Part shown: piece by piece, positions 21,064-33,500 of the stretch
Layout of the letters: each line of letters starts with the position of its first letter
Numbering within the stretch: the first letter of the stretch is position 1
NCBI RefSeq assembly: GCF_932276165.1
Contig: NC_064002.1
Coordinates: forward strand, 3,100,001 to 3,164,000
Reading direction: 5' to 3'
DNA: 64,000 nt
Origin: Plutella xylostella
Taxonomy: Eukaryota > Arthropoda > Insecta > Lepidoptera > Plutellidae
Notes under the pieces: model-generated
What the model saw: only the letters and a program-made list of their open reading frames with translations
What the model was told of the DNA's origin: nothing
Databases searched by the model: none
Program-made: the position numbers and the translations under genes

Positions 21064-21852
21064 CAGGGCGGATTGAGCTCTCCCAAACTTTTTTGCCTGT
21101 ATGTGAATCGGCTGATCGAGGAGCTCAGCAATGCCATGGTCGGATGCTCAATTGGTGGGAAATTTGTAAATAATATTAGTTATGCAGATGACATGGTATT
21201 GCTGTGCCCCTCGATCAGCGCTCTCATGAAACTGCTGAGCATTTGTGAGTCGTATGCGGAAGTTCATGGCCTCAGGTACAACGCGAAAAAGAGTGAGTTG
21301 CTTGTTTTCAAGGCTGGTACTAAATATTACCCTGATATACCTGAAGTCACTCTGAGCGGCACTCCTCTTAAAGTCGTACCGCGATTTAAGTACCTGGGGC
21401 ACTGGGTATCCGAGTCGCAATCAGATGATTGGGACATTGAGAGGGAGCGTAGGGCGTTGGCAGTCAGAAGTAACATGCTGATCCGTAGGTTTGCAAGATG
21501 TACAAAGAGTGTAAAAATCACATTATTTAGGGCCTATTGCCAATCCTTTTACACTTGCGCCCTGTGGATCAGCTTTACTCAAAAGGCTTACAACGCCCTA
21601 CGCGTTCAATATAATAATGCGTTCAGGATGCTGTTGGGGCTGCCGCGGTACTGCAGCGCGTCAGGGATGTTCGCCGAGGCACACACTGATGGATTTCATG
21701 CCATCATGAGGAAGCGAGTAGCCCCCCTGATGCAGCGGGTGCGTGCCAGCACCAACGGCCTCCTGACCACTATAGCAGAGAGAGTAGACAGTCCGCTGCT
21801 ACGATCTTTGATGTGTGCACATGTTATGCCGTGTAAATGGGCGGCTAAATAA
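21064..21852 (+). pseudogene. 5'-truncated non-LTR retrotransposon reverse transcriptase
   Basis: An open frame from QGGLSSPKLF to a TAA stop encodes the second half of a LINE reverse transcriptase and its C-terminal region. The catalytic YADD box lies within NNISYADDMVLLCPS. A KSELLVF motif and the thumb-like FKYLG follow, then CALWISFTQ, RMLLGLPRY and FAEAHTDGF. The polymerase N-terminal half and the endonuclease are absent and nothing like them lies upstream. The C-terminal style resembles CR1/Rex1-group elements, but the clade is not certain. It is a dead-on-arrival fragment in the first intron of the TSP1-repeat gene. Confidence 0.82.
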
Positions 21853-22552
21853 TTTACCTATTTAATTATTATATGTCATTTTAATTTAATTTAATTGAAT
21901 ACCATTACTAACATAATTTTTAAGTTCATTGTTACTAACAAAATATGGATCAATCCGAAATAATGATTTATTATAAAACACTTTTATCTTCTAAATCTTT
22001 CAAGATGGAGTCTAATCCAGTAATTCAAACAATGAGTTTTTGTTATAAATATTTCGTAATGGAAATTTGCATTCTAAAATATCGCGAACAAAGAATAAAT
22101 AATATATTTTACGCAAGAACTTTCATGTAAAAGTTTTGAATGTATTTCTGTAAATGCCTACGTGAATATTTTGGTTTGAATATTATTGTTTTTTCTAATA
22201 ATTTTATTAATATCAGCACAATGCTGGTCAGGCGAATAAAGCTATTTCACGATTTCGACAGGAAAATCATCTGCTATACAAGGAATACTATTCTAAAAAA
22301 CCTCTCTCTAGCTTCCAAAAAGTAAATTTAAAAGTGCTTACTACATGATCTACTGTAAAAACTGAGCAACTATCCCAAGGAAACATGGAACAATTTTTTT
22401 TTCTTCAACATCCCATAAAAAAAACTCCACATTGTGTACCAAAGTTAAAGAAAGTTTGCATGGATACAAAATTTAATTTCCGATCCATAGGTATTTCTGA
22501 GGAAAATTTTGTACATACATAACAGTGCTCCTAGTTACACAGCTGTTAGCTA

Positions 22553-22676
22553 CTGGGGGGTCACTATATGACGAAAAACTGAGTTCCGGAGCACGCTGCG
22601 CCACTATGACTCTCTATCTCGTTGTGATAAAAGCTCGAGCTCGTTCGTTTTTGTCAGTATGGAGTAACGCTCCTGA
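22553..22676. repeat. Small MITE, copy 1
   Basis: Left end CTGGGGGGTCACTATATGAC and right end GTCAGTATGGAGTAACGCTC are inverted relatives; similar to 36965-37104. Confidence 0.5.
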
Positions 22677-22908
22677 GCGTGCCCGGTCGAGCCTGGTGGT
22701 CCTTGAGTCGACGTCATGACAATAAGTAACGGAACGCATTATGACCGGAAGTCCATACCCAACTATTGTCAAAAGAATGGACGACCAAGTTCAATGATAA
22801 TCTTCCCATTTGAGCCTAATATTACTATTGTATTGTCGGGTAAACGTCGATTTTGGTCGTATTAAATGGCGGCAGACAGCTTAAGGTTGCGTCTGCTGCA
22901 CTGAAACT

Positions 22909-23045
22909 TTGTTTATTTATTTAATCCTTTATTGCACAAATTTAAAAATAAGTGTTCAAAGGGTGGACTTAATGCTACAAGCATTTTCTACCAGTCAACC
23001 CACAGGAGGTGCAAGAAAATTTTATTATAAGGTGTGCAAAAAGAA
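22909..23045 (+). repeat. Interspersed repeat, copy 1
   Basis: CTTTATTGCACA, then GGACTTAATGCTAC..AGCATT and CCAGTCAACCC; the same order of motifs occurs at 27400-27520. Confidence 0.5.
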
Positions 23046-23331
23046 AACAACACTAGTAGGTACTACAAAAGTTACAACAAGTCACTTAATAATAATTACC
23101 AAATATAATATAAAATACGTAAGTACCTACCTACATATAAATTATAAATAAACATAAATTTAATCTAACTTTACTATCGACTCGTGAGTTTCACCCAAAC
23201 TCTACGAGAACATGTGCCATCATATTTAAAAGTTAAGCAAAATTGGTCCATTCGCTTAGGAGCTACGATGCCGCAAACAGGTGGCAATAGTAAATACACA
23301 AATTCAACCGGCGTGCAAAGGCTTAAGAGCA

Positions 23332-23536
23332 GATCCTAACTAATCTTATAAATGCGAAAGTAACTGTGTCCGTCTGTCTGTCTGTTACTCTTTCACGCCA
23401 AAACTACTGAACGGATTTGAATGAAATTTAGTATATAGATGGTCTAGACCCTGAGAAAGAGCATTAGCTACTTTTTATCCCGGAATTCCCGCGGATTTTT
23501 TTAAGGCGAAGCGAAGCTCGCGGGAATAGCTATAGT
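23332..23536 (-). repeat. Retroposon family A, copy 2
   Basis: Same family, minus strand; lacks a long TTAGGAT tail. Confidence 0.72.
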
Positions 23537-24680
23537 ACTCAATACAGAACTGCTTACACGAGAGCCTCATTCGGCAGAGCTCGCCAATAGTTTTAATAGT
23601 AAATTGTCTAGACCGGAGACAAAACATTTCCTAGAGTGTAAAGATTAGAGAGAACTATTACTTATGTACCTACCTGCCTACAACGTATTTTCACCAGTGT
23701 GCCTATTTTAATACATCAGTGACTACACAAGCAAGGTACAGAGCAGAACTTTCGCTCCACTGTCCATCAATAATTCCACTCTATCTATACCGAATATTAT
23801 TTTTCTACTAAGTAAAGATATTACCAAAGCAGGACACGTAAATTTTTGTTCTAATGTATAGAATTCTAATTTGTTGTTTCGCGAACTTGCCTATTGACTC
23901 AGTAGAAAAATGTTTTCTAAATATTACAAACCTATCTACTATGTTATATTATACCGCTATATGTACCTAGAGGTAGGATTTATCATTGACATTCCCGTTG
24001 ATAGGTTCATCTACTCATCATACTGATAAACTTTAGTTTTAGGGATCAACTGTTAAATCGCAAATAAGGCTCTTCAGTAGAAATTTTACAGGAATGTCAC
24101 TTATAAAATTTCACCTTGTTTATCCCCAGCCATTCGGCATTGAGCTCAACACAATTATGCAAATATTACATAAATCGATCTAAATACTGTAACTGCCTAG
24201 GGCGAAATTAATTTATGCTCCATAAAATTTCGATTGAACTCATCAAGGCAATTGAACTACAATTTAATTACAACTACAAAAACACGCACAATTTAGTCTG
24301 CACTAGTGTATGAATATTTGAAAATGAGTTATCTACCACCATCTTTGGTCGTATACAGAAAGAACCCTTGTTACCAGGTATTTCATACATTTCGGGAAAA
24401 TCCATAGAAAAAGATACATACCTACCAGCGCTGGTAACCAGCTTGTCTATATATATGCCAATATGCCCTAAATCAGTAGGAAAATATCTGACTACAATCA
24501 TAATGGAGTTTAATCAAAACAATTGTACTGAAATTCGCACAAAGTATAATTATAATAATTTATTTTTAGTACTTATTTGCATGCACTGTTTTACATTAAT
24601 TAGGGAGATGGCATGATTGATAGCGGACAAACCCTAGTCGATTCTCACCGACGCGTCGATATGCAAGAAGAATTTATATT

Positions 24681-24890
24681 TAACTTGCTGTTCCCGCGAG
24701 CTTCGCTTCGCTTTAAAAAGTTATCCCGTGGGAAATCCGGGATAAAAAGTAGCCTATGTTCTTTCTCAGGGTCAAGACCATCTGTATTCCAAATTTCATT
24801 AAAATCCGTTCAGTAGTTTTGGCGTGAAAGAGTAACAGACAGACAGATAGACACAGTTACTTTTTCACATTTATAATATTAGTAAGGATA
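24681..24890 (+). repeat. Retroposon family A, copy 3
   Basis: Same family, ending TATAATATTAGTAAGGATA. Confidence 0.72.
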
Positions 24891-25349
24891 GTGAAATCTT
24901 TTAATAACCAATTAATATTGGCTAAGTAAATAAAATACTGATTACATATTTTTCATCAGAAATAACCTATCAAATCAATCTTTGAGTTTTTCTTCGCAGT
25001 TTTTTATTAGTGTAAAAATAATCTCGTTATAAGATTTCCAGACCCCAAGAAAAACTTGCATAACTTTCAGTTTGTAAGTTAATAAGTTCAGCAGCTCCAA
25101 AGTGTGTTAAACAAATCTTACATAAAGCTATTTGGCGAGTACCTAGTTTTAAAGATTCAATTAAAAACTTTGCACTTTGCTTTATTTTCTTTTTTCAGCC
25201 AAACAGGGATTTCAATAAAGTCCCCGAATTCAGTTTTACGGCCATACTTCTACTTCTTTTGATAATAATGTAGTAAAATGGTGATCAAAATATTTAATTC
25301 TATAACCTTTAGAAAACATAAAATTATAAAAACATAGAAAATCACTTAC

Positions 25350-25477
25350 CTCAAATCACGGACATTAAGAACTTTACATTATTCACTTTTACGTTCACAT
25401 AGGCAAAATAACACTTTCGTACAGTCACGAGGAAATTTGACGCACGGTACAGTCGCTACCATGCGTATGCGCAGACT
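25350..25477 (-). promoter_or_regulatory. Probable 5' UTR exon and start site of the TSP1 gene
   Basis: A strong donor, TTTGAG|GTAAGTG, ends at 25350. About 127 nt upstream a TCAGT initiator-like motif (25479-25475) lies in a locally GC-richer stretch. It would splice over about 6.8 kb to the acceptor at 18520. The segment contains an upstream frame starting ATGGTAGCGAC and ending TAA before the donor. Inferred from signals only. Confidence 0.4.
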
Positions 25478-26044
25478 GAGCTATACAGACCGGCCAGCCT
25501 ACTCGCTCCACATTCAAACTGTCAGGACCTAGGTAGGTACTTAGGTGCACTGTATTACTTAATTTCCTATACAACTTATCTAAACAAGTGAGTACTTACT
25601 CGACTAATTTCATTCTTAAAACCAAACCATGCATTCAAATATTTTATAGGTGAAAATGAATTCTTCGCTAAAAATCTGAGGTGATAGTCTGTAATAGCTG
25701 TATGTAGGTACTTGCCGTTTACCATATATGTAGTTGTTAGTGTCACTATAATAATAATCACTTAACAGTGGGATAGTGAAAACACATGTAGGTAAATATC
25801 TGAGAGATAGCTCGATGTCAAGTTTCACAAACTAATTTTGTTATTGTTTTGAGACCGTTATCTTGTGTATATAAATATGGACACATCTATTTAAACTTCG
25901 ATTAAAATAGGAGCATGTTTAACTTTACTTTGATATTCAATGCCAAATTTTAGCAAAACCAGACCAAATCAAATAAAACTTATATAACGTTTTCTTATAT
26001 ATTTTTTCATGACAGATTTTTCAATTATATATAGTTACGTAAGT

Positions 26045-26135
26045 TTCATTAATATCCACTGCTGGACATAGGCTTCAAGAGACCTCAGGTCTGTCCTCGG
26101 CCTTCCTCATCCAGCGGGTGAAACCTTCCCACGTC
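26045..26135 (-). repeat. SINE-like fragment
   Basis: Contains TCCACTGCTGGACATAGGCT and GCGGGTGAAACC; related in form to other moth repeats with an AGCAGTGG motif. Assigned from pattern memory. Confidence 0.4.
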
Positions 26136-27399
26136 TGATATTAATATTTCCCTATGGTCACCGGTTTTTGCACAGATATGAGCCATATTTGGCTACCATT
26201 TTCAGTTCAGCTAGCAGATTTTAAGAAATACATTTTAAAAAACTTTAGCGATCTCTTACGGACCTCTACGTCTACGAGACCACAAAATAATAAATATTAT
26301 GTAAGATAATTATTATAAAGAATACATTTCAAGTAAAGTATACATTAATTTACAATATTACAGTAGGTACATCGTTCTTACCAATCTCTTCGTATAGGTT
26401 AATGAACTGAAAGAATACATATTTGAACAGATTTTATGATAGGCTCGGCAAAAGCCGAAGTAAAAGACGTTAATTTCATTAATTTGTAGTACCTTTTCAT
26501 TAAATGGATGGTAAATACGTACCTAGATACTTTCTAGCGTAACTGGGAATTTAGTGCGATTAACCTTTGAAATTGGACGTTGCGGTCATATTTGGCACAG
26601 TTAGCCCATTTCAGGGATGCCTGGGAGGCATGGAGCGGTATGTCAGGGGTGATTAGTGAGGGGTTTCATAAAACGATTTCGAGCGATTTATGATATCAGG
26701 TTTATCACTAACTAGAAAGATGATCTACACTTAAAAAACAGATTATTACCTTTAAAAATCATGGTTTACTTTACATTTCTAGATGACTGTGGGTTATGTA
26801 ATGTTTTATGTTTGTATCGAGTTAACTCAAATATCAAAATATGCTTAATTGATTATAATTTCACATTGTTACTAATACGCTATTGACCAAAATGTCTGAA
26901 AATAAATGTTTTTTATTATAATTACTTAAAACACTTTCTCACACATTGATCAAGAACATTTTTTTAGGAAATTCTCATTTAGATAGGTAGGTAGAGCTTA
27001 ATTTTTTCTGTCCTATTTTCGCTAGAATATAACGCATGGTACACAACACACTGCGAGTAAAACAAACAAGAATGTCTCCAATAAATATTTATATTTTTAT
27101 ACAGAGGAAACACAGAATATTTGCATAAAAGCGTCGTCGTGGGAGTGCTTCAATCGATAACTTTAATGGATCCTCCCGAGTGACTTTTTACTTTCTGAAA
27201 CGCAAATCATAACTTTCTTTGAGATTACAAGTTAAGTAACTACTTTAAATTTGCATAATATTACATAATCCCTTCCTTTTACAGAGTATAAAATAAATGT
27301 CGCCTTCTCTAAATTTTATCAGTTACCGACACAAAACAGCATTTCCTTGCCTTTGATTATAAATGGTCGAAGTTCCATGCCTATTAAATATTATTATTA

Positions 27400-27520
27400 T
27401 TATTAAATACTTTATTGCACAATACTAAATATGTACATAGGCGAACTTAATGCTAACAGCATTCTCTTCCAGCTAACCTTGGGTGTTGTGGAGAAAGTTA
27501 TAGGTAGTGCGAAAGACTGA
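27400..27520 (+). repeat. Interspersed repeat, copy 2
   Basis: ACTTTATTGCACAATAC, then CGAACTTAATGCTAACAGC and CCAGCTAACCTTG; see 22909-23045. Confidence 0.5.
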
Positions 27521-28302
27521 GAGGAAAAAGTCAATTTGTTTAAAATACCTATAAACACTAGAAATATGTTTTATTTATAGTGGTGACCCAGTAATAAAAA
27601 TATCGGGTTATTAAAATTAAATAAGTATGAAATAAGTTAATATGGATAGTCATGGTGCACAAAGTGACCCACTTTGTGCGCAATGCCGGTCCTATAACCT
27701 ACCTATGGATCTATCACAGATAAATTCCACCCTGTATAAATTAAATAGCATAGGATCATCCCTACATTACGGTTCATGTACCAAACATTCGAATTTTTCA
27801 AAAACCCTTTTTCTGATTTAACAATTCTTTATAAATATTATATACCTACTAAGCGTTACTAAGCTAGTTGGTAACTAAGCTTAGATTTGTCTCTCTATCA
27901 GAGCAATAGGCCCGCTGCATATTTGTTTGATAAAAAACATTATTTATGATTATAGGTAATTTATTAACAATTTAGAGAGGTGGTGTCAACCATTAAATTT
28001 ATAATTCCGAAGGAACTTAATCTTTATTCAGACCTTGTGAAACATACAATTAGATTGTATTGCAGAGATCATCGTCCTAAATTATAGGATGGCCTATGAC
28101 TTGGTTATCAGACTTATCAGAACGACAACAAAGTCGGAGACATAAAAGAAACTGAGTTTTTATTTTAGATAAGTCATATCGAATCGAGTATGTAGCGTTT
28201 TGTAGTTGATTGTAGTCAACACACCAATATAATCAATATATGTAGTTGCCCATAAATTTAAAACAGTTCTTAAGAGTTAAGAGTGTGTAATATTATTATA
28301 TA

Positions 28303-28531
28303 TACTAGCTGTTCACGCGCGCTTCGCTTCACCTTAAAAAGTTTTCCCGTGGGAATTCCGGGATAAAAAGTAGCCTATGTTCTTTCCCAGGGTCTAGACC
28401 GTATGTATACCAAATTTCATTTAAATCCGTTCAGTAGTTTTGGCGTGAAAGAGTAACAGACAGACAGACAGACACAGTTACTTTCGCATTTATAATATTA
28501 GTTAGGATTAGGATAGTTAGGATTAGGATTA
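28303..28531 (+). repeat. Retroposon family A, copy 4
   Basis: Same family, very close to copy 1, with an extended TTAGGAT tail. Confidence 0.74.
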
Positions 28532-28975
28532 TGTATAAGCTATGAGTTAGTCGGGTCTACGGCAGTTGGGAATCTTTAGGGTACAAACATAATAAGAACC
28601 AAATTAAAAGTAAGTACCTATTATCTAAGCCAGGTAATTAGAATGTAATAATATAAAATTACATTATAAGTTTAGAAGGAAATATCTTTCTTAGTACCTA
28701 CCTACCTATCACAATAACAGTAAGATCTTGAGCACTAAAGTTTTTACTCTCTCTTCGTAAAAATATTTACTACGGCATTTGTGGAAAATAATGGTCCATT
28801 ATTAATAACATAACACAAACTTGGTACGGCATAGTTTTAGTCGTAAATATTGTACTTACACTCAAACATTTTAGGTTGGTACTGGCTTTGATTGTTTAGG
28901 GTAGTTGAGACACTTGAAAATTTCTGGAAAATTTGTGAATTGTTTAAGAAAAGGAAGTAATAAGTGCCCACCAAA

Positions 28976-29170
28976 CAAGATCTTAAGCCACCGACCTGAC
29001 CCGACTGCAACGACCACCGTCTAGTCGTCTACCTCTCTAGGGGAAAGTTCGTCGTTCCAGCGGGCAGCGTCGCGTTCACTGTGAAGTCACTCTCTTAAAT
29101 TTTTGTAATCTTATGTACCTATTATAATATGTTTTAGGAAAATAAACGAAATAATAATAATAATAAAAAT
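28976..29170 (+). repeat. Possible LINE 3' tail
   Basis: A locally GC-rich stretch is followed by AATAAACG and then an (AAT)n run, as at the 3' end of some non-LTR elements. No coding part is visible. Confidence 0.3.
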
Positions 29171-29404
29171 GACGAACGAACGAACGAGAATTGTCACGCA
29201 ATCGGCAAGCGCTCATGACATTTAAAATCCGGGAAATGCTCCGTGAGTGAGCGCTTTCGCATAATCAGGTTACCGGTACAGGTAGATACAGGGAACCCGA
29301 TTCTCTATGTAACCACCCTAACACTACGTCCGCACAGTAGGTTTTGGTTATAGTGCTTGACCGCTGATATTCTGCCTTCATTGACTTGAGCCCCGTTTTC
29401 ACCT

Positions 29405-29529
29405 TACTCTGTTAGATCATAACAAGGGATTAGTTGTTTTTTGACACATCTGTCAATAATTTAATATGGAGATGAAGTATAATTACTGACATTACAATGT
29501 AACAGGGGTGTTTATGATCTAACAGAGTA
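29405..29529. repeat. MITE with 18-bp perfect terminal inverted repeats
   Basis: TACTCTGTTAGATCATAA at 29405-29422 is matched by its reverse complement at 29512-29529. Confidence 0.7.
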
Positions 29530-30070
29530 TGGAGAAACTAGAAATTAGTCTGGGTTCTACTTAAGATTAGGCACAATAAAATAAGAAATTACTTAAAGAG
29601 TATAAATTTATTCAAGATTAAACCTACAGCTAGCATTATTCTAATTTGTCATAATACGTTATAAGGTATTTAATACAGTGCAAAATAAAAAATACATTAG
29701 TCACATCTAGTCACAATATTAATTTAAATACTTTTTTCTGCTTACTTAGGTACATAACTTACAATGGATTTACAGGAAGTTTGCACACATTGACCAATTT
29801 TATACAGGTAAGTATAACTTCTTATGTAATGTCCAGTTTGTGCTGCTAATTTACCTTTTTAAACTCCATCTATGTAGGTATACAGCAGGGGTTTACTGTC
29901 TATGGAATGGACAATATTATAATGTAACACACATGCAATATAACACAACCAGTAAAGTACATAAATATATTTTGTTATTGCTAATGCCTATAGGTACTTT
30001 ATTTATAAATTTTGAGTTTAAATATACAATTTATAGACAGTAAGTATATAAATTTATACATATGTGCATA

Positions 30071-30076
30071 TTTATT
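30071..30076 (-). terminator. Polyadenylation signal of the C2 gene
   Basis: AATAAA on the minus strand about 215 nt beyond the TGA stop. Confidence 0.45.
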
Positions 30077-30289
30077 GCTGAATAATATTTAGCGAGCAAG
30101 CACCTATAATTTTGCCGAAATAACTCCTTCAAGAGGGTTACCACATTCGATACAAATATATAACTTTGGCCTTTCAACATAATATTTTGTTCGTAAAACA
30201 AACTGAGTTCGACCCTCGAACCAACCACAACATATGGACGGCATCGACATAATAAAATAAAACCGGCAACAAACAAAACTTTTTTCTTT

Positions 30290-30597
30290 TCACTCCAAAT
30301 TTACCCAAAAAGTTTTGGTTACACCCGGCTGTCGCAGGCACTCCTTCCACGCGTCCGAATATGTTGATTTTTCATCTATAGTTGCTTTGCCAAGTATTTC
30401 TTTCTTGGCCATTTTCGTCTTGCACCCGAGGCTGATGTAGACGCTGACTTTGTTCAGGTTGGCTCTGAACACCGACAGCTTCACAGTGGCCGACTTCGGA
30501 TCCCACCGCGCGGAGATCGTGGGGACGAATCTGTCACTTTTCCAGTAGCATTCCGCTTTGTTCGCTTCGAGAATAGTCGCCTTCAGGTACAGAGGAG
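30290..30597 (-). CDS. C2 gene exon 4
   Basis: 308 nt from CAACTTCCAG to TGA. Encodes APLYLKATILEANKAECYWK and the rest of C2B to FWVNLE. Confidence 0.86.
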
Positions 30598-33500
30598 CTG
30601 GAAGTTGAAAAAAAACAGTGTTAAATACTGAAAATGAACTAATTGTTTATGAATTTTTCAAACATACCTTGTTAGTTATTCAGATTCTTGCAAAGGGTAT
30701 CCAGGTGGGTTACAGAATAGGACTTCATTGTATTGTTATACCTATATTATTATTACATACAAACATTTATGTACAGTACCCATGTATGTGTTGTGTACCC
30801 AAGTGATAGATTCATAACTCCGGGCAAAATCAAACAAAACGTACATAACAATCTCTAGCTTCCAGACTTCCTCCCACCTATTTCGCGATACAATGTGACT
30901 GTGGAGTCGGGAGGCCTTGAAAGTGTCTGAAATCTTACTCGGTATTTACTTGTAATAAAACTTCCCCAGATAATAGATCATAATACAAATGACCAAAAGT
31001 TACCCTTTCCCTTTAGGCAGTTACTTCGTAAACAAGATAATTAAAACTAAGCTATCTTAAGCCGTTAATACTAGCAAAAGTGAGGTCTCCTTTATGAATT
31101 TCTTTGCACTTTATGGAAATTTGTACCGAGAAACCACACATTTTCCAAGAAAACTGTAAATTTTGTCTATTGTGCTTTCTAAGAAATACTTCCTTCGAAA
31201 CGGCTGAATGGGCTTCATGAAAAATATTAAGGCATATTTTATGAGGCAGTTGGCAAAGGTTCTTGGAAGTAGGTATTTCCGGCGTAAAACGTTTTAAAAA
31301 GATTTTTACGAGTCGTTATTAAATTTTCACAATGAAGGCACAACATCAAACATGTGCAATTCTACCGACGAAGTTTTTCTTTTGCTACCAACTTAAGCGG
31401 CTACAGGGTATTCAAATACCATTGAAACTTTTTTAAATTAAATTTATTAATGCCAATTTTTGTTAATTATTTATTGTACCTGAATCGTTTTCTTTCATTC
31501 AACATACTGACTGAATGCAAACTTGAAAAACTAACTTTGTTGCGACGAAATCTGTTGTTGCGACTCCGATCACCGAAACATCTGTTCAGTAAACTTGCGT
31601 TCCCATGGTTAGTTTCCACTAGTTTTCAGGTCATTCGAAATGAGCAAAAGTTAAACAATGCTTCCACCTACCATTCTTTCAAGTTATTAGAGTTTGTTTA
31701 CAGTTAAATAAAAAGTATTTCCTGGGGCTAACGGAAAAGAAAATATAAATAAATAAGTGAGGACATTTCACACACGGCCATCCGACCCCAAGCTAGGCAG
31801 AACCTGTGTTATGGGTGTCGGACAGCTGATATATCTACACAAATACATAGATAGATACATACTAAATATAAATATCAACACCCAAGACCCGAGTACAAAT
31901 ATCTGTCTTTAAACAAATATCTGCCCCAGCCGGGGATCGAGCCCGGGAACTTCGGCATAGCAGTCAGGGTCACTAACCACTACGCCATTCGGTCGTGAAA
32001 ATTTGGAAGCGCTTCTTTGCTAACCAAGACTCTAGCTCGCCATATCAAATTCCTCTATTATAATCTATTCCTCCTCAGATCGGTGGTGCATAGGTAATTA
32101 TTCAATCTATTCATCGCTGTTCGTTGGCTATTACGGACATGTGTTTTTAACACCTGACGGATAAAGAGTGGTGTTATATTAAGTTTAACGTATTTGTGTA
32201 TTTGTACAGGGTGTTGCAAAAATGGTATATTAAACCGAAACCTACATGAAATGAAATGAAATGAAATGAAATGAAATATTTATTTAAGTATACAGGATAA
32301 GTTATTCAAAAAATATCACTAGCCCCACACTAGGATACCCTGTGTTGTGGGTACTAGTCTCTTCCGATATTGTGCAATATAACTACTTATAACTAAATCC
32401 AACAATCATTAAAAATCGTGAATTACTAATTAACTCAGCAAATATGAAGTTATTACATTGTTGAACCATTAAACAATTAAATTAAGTTGTACAATTAAAC
32501 AATTTAACAATTCAATAAGTTATATGTAAGCCTACGCCTAGCCTTCGGCTTAATATACCCTTTTTGCAACACCCTGTATATATCTGTCTAGACATATCAG
32601 CTGTCCGATACCTATATTTCAGGCTCTGCCTAGCTTGGGGTCGGATGTCCGTGTATGAGATGTCCCCACATATTATTATTATGGTAGAGGCCAGCAATAC
32701 CTTTGAACAGCTCCTGCTCCTGCATGGTCTGCACGCTGCAGCGCAGGCGGCACACCGTGAGCTGCACCGCGTCGTTGAGCCCGTCCTCGCTCGACGTGTA
32801 GAGGAGGCCCACCTCGAGCTGGCCCTTCTTGTTCTCCCGCTGTGGGTGGGAGGGAGATATATGGTGAGTTATGGTTGACTAACTGATAGATTCAATCGTC
32901 CATGTTCGAAGGTGCTGGAGCACTAGCACAGGGTGCAAGACGCGCACATCAAGACGTGACAAAAGTTTTGCATATCGCGCTCACTCACATCGTGCGGCCT
33001 CAAGAGCGAGCGCGACGGAGGACTTTTGTGACGTCTTGACGTGCGCGTCTTGCGTTGCATGCTAGACTAGCTGAGATGATAGTAGAGTCGTGAAAAATAG
33101 TGTTTTTTAGTCCTAGTATTAGCGGTGTTTGTTAGTGAGAACTAAACGACCGACACTAAATAGAGCTTCTTATGTAAGTATGACAATATTATTACTTATG
33201 TATGTATGTAGATTTTTCACTTTACTTACATGTTATAATATATATCTACTAGTAAACAAAAAAAAAGAATTGTGGATCGTCATGTGGTAGGGCAAATTAT
33301 ATTTTATTACGTACTTGTTCTTTGTACAAGTATTCATAAAGTAAAGTATTCTTACAAAAGAATGACGATGCCGATGTACAAAGGGATATTTACTACTTTA
33401 CGAGTTCAACATTTGATCTGCGTAAGATATGAAAGCTTATAACATTATTATTAATGTAGCTAGGTAAGTACATAGGTATATATTATAAGTACTTACATGC

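Larger units (their letters stand above)
18520..25349. other. Long intron of the TSP1-repeat gene, repeat-filled
   Basis: Apart from the repeats listed separately (SINE 19187, reverse transcriptase 21064, MITE 22553, family A at 23332 and 24681), I see no exon-like segment. Open frames at 21945-22325 are AT-driven. Confidence 0.45.
25478..30070. other. Intergenic region between the C2 and TSP1 genes
   Basis: No exon-like segment on either strand. It contains the listed repeats (26045, 27400, 28303, 28976, 29405) and otherwise featureless AT-rich DNA. Confidence 0.45.
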
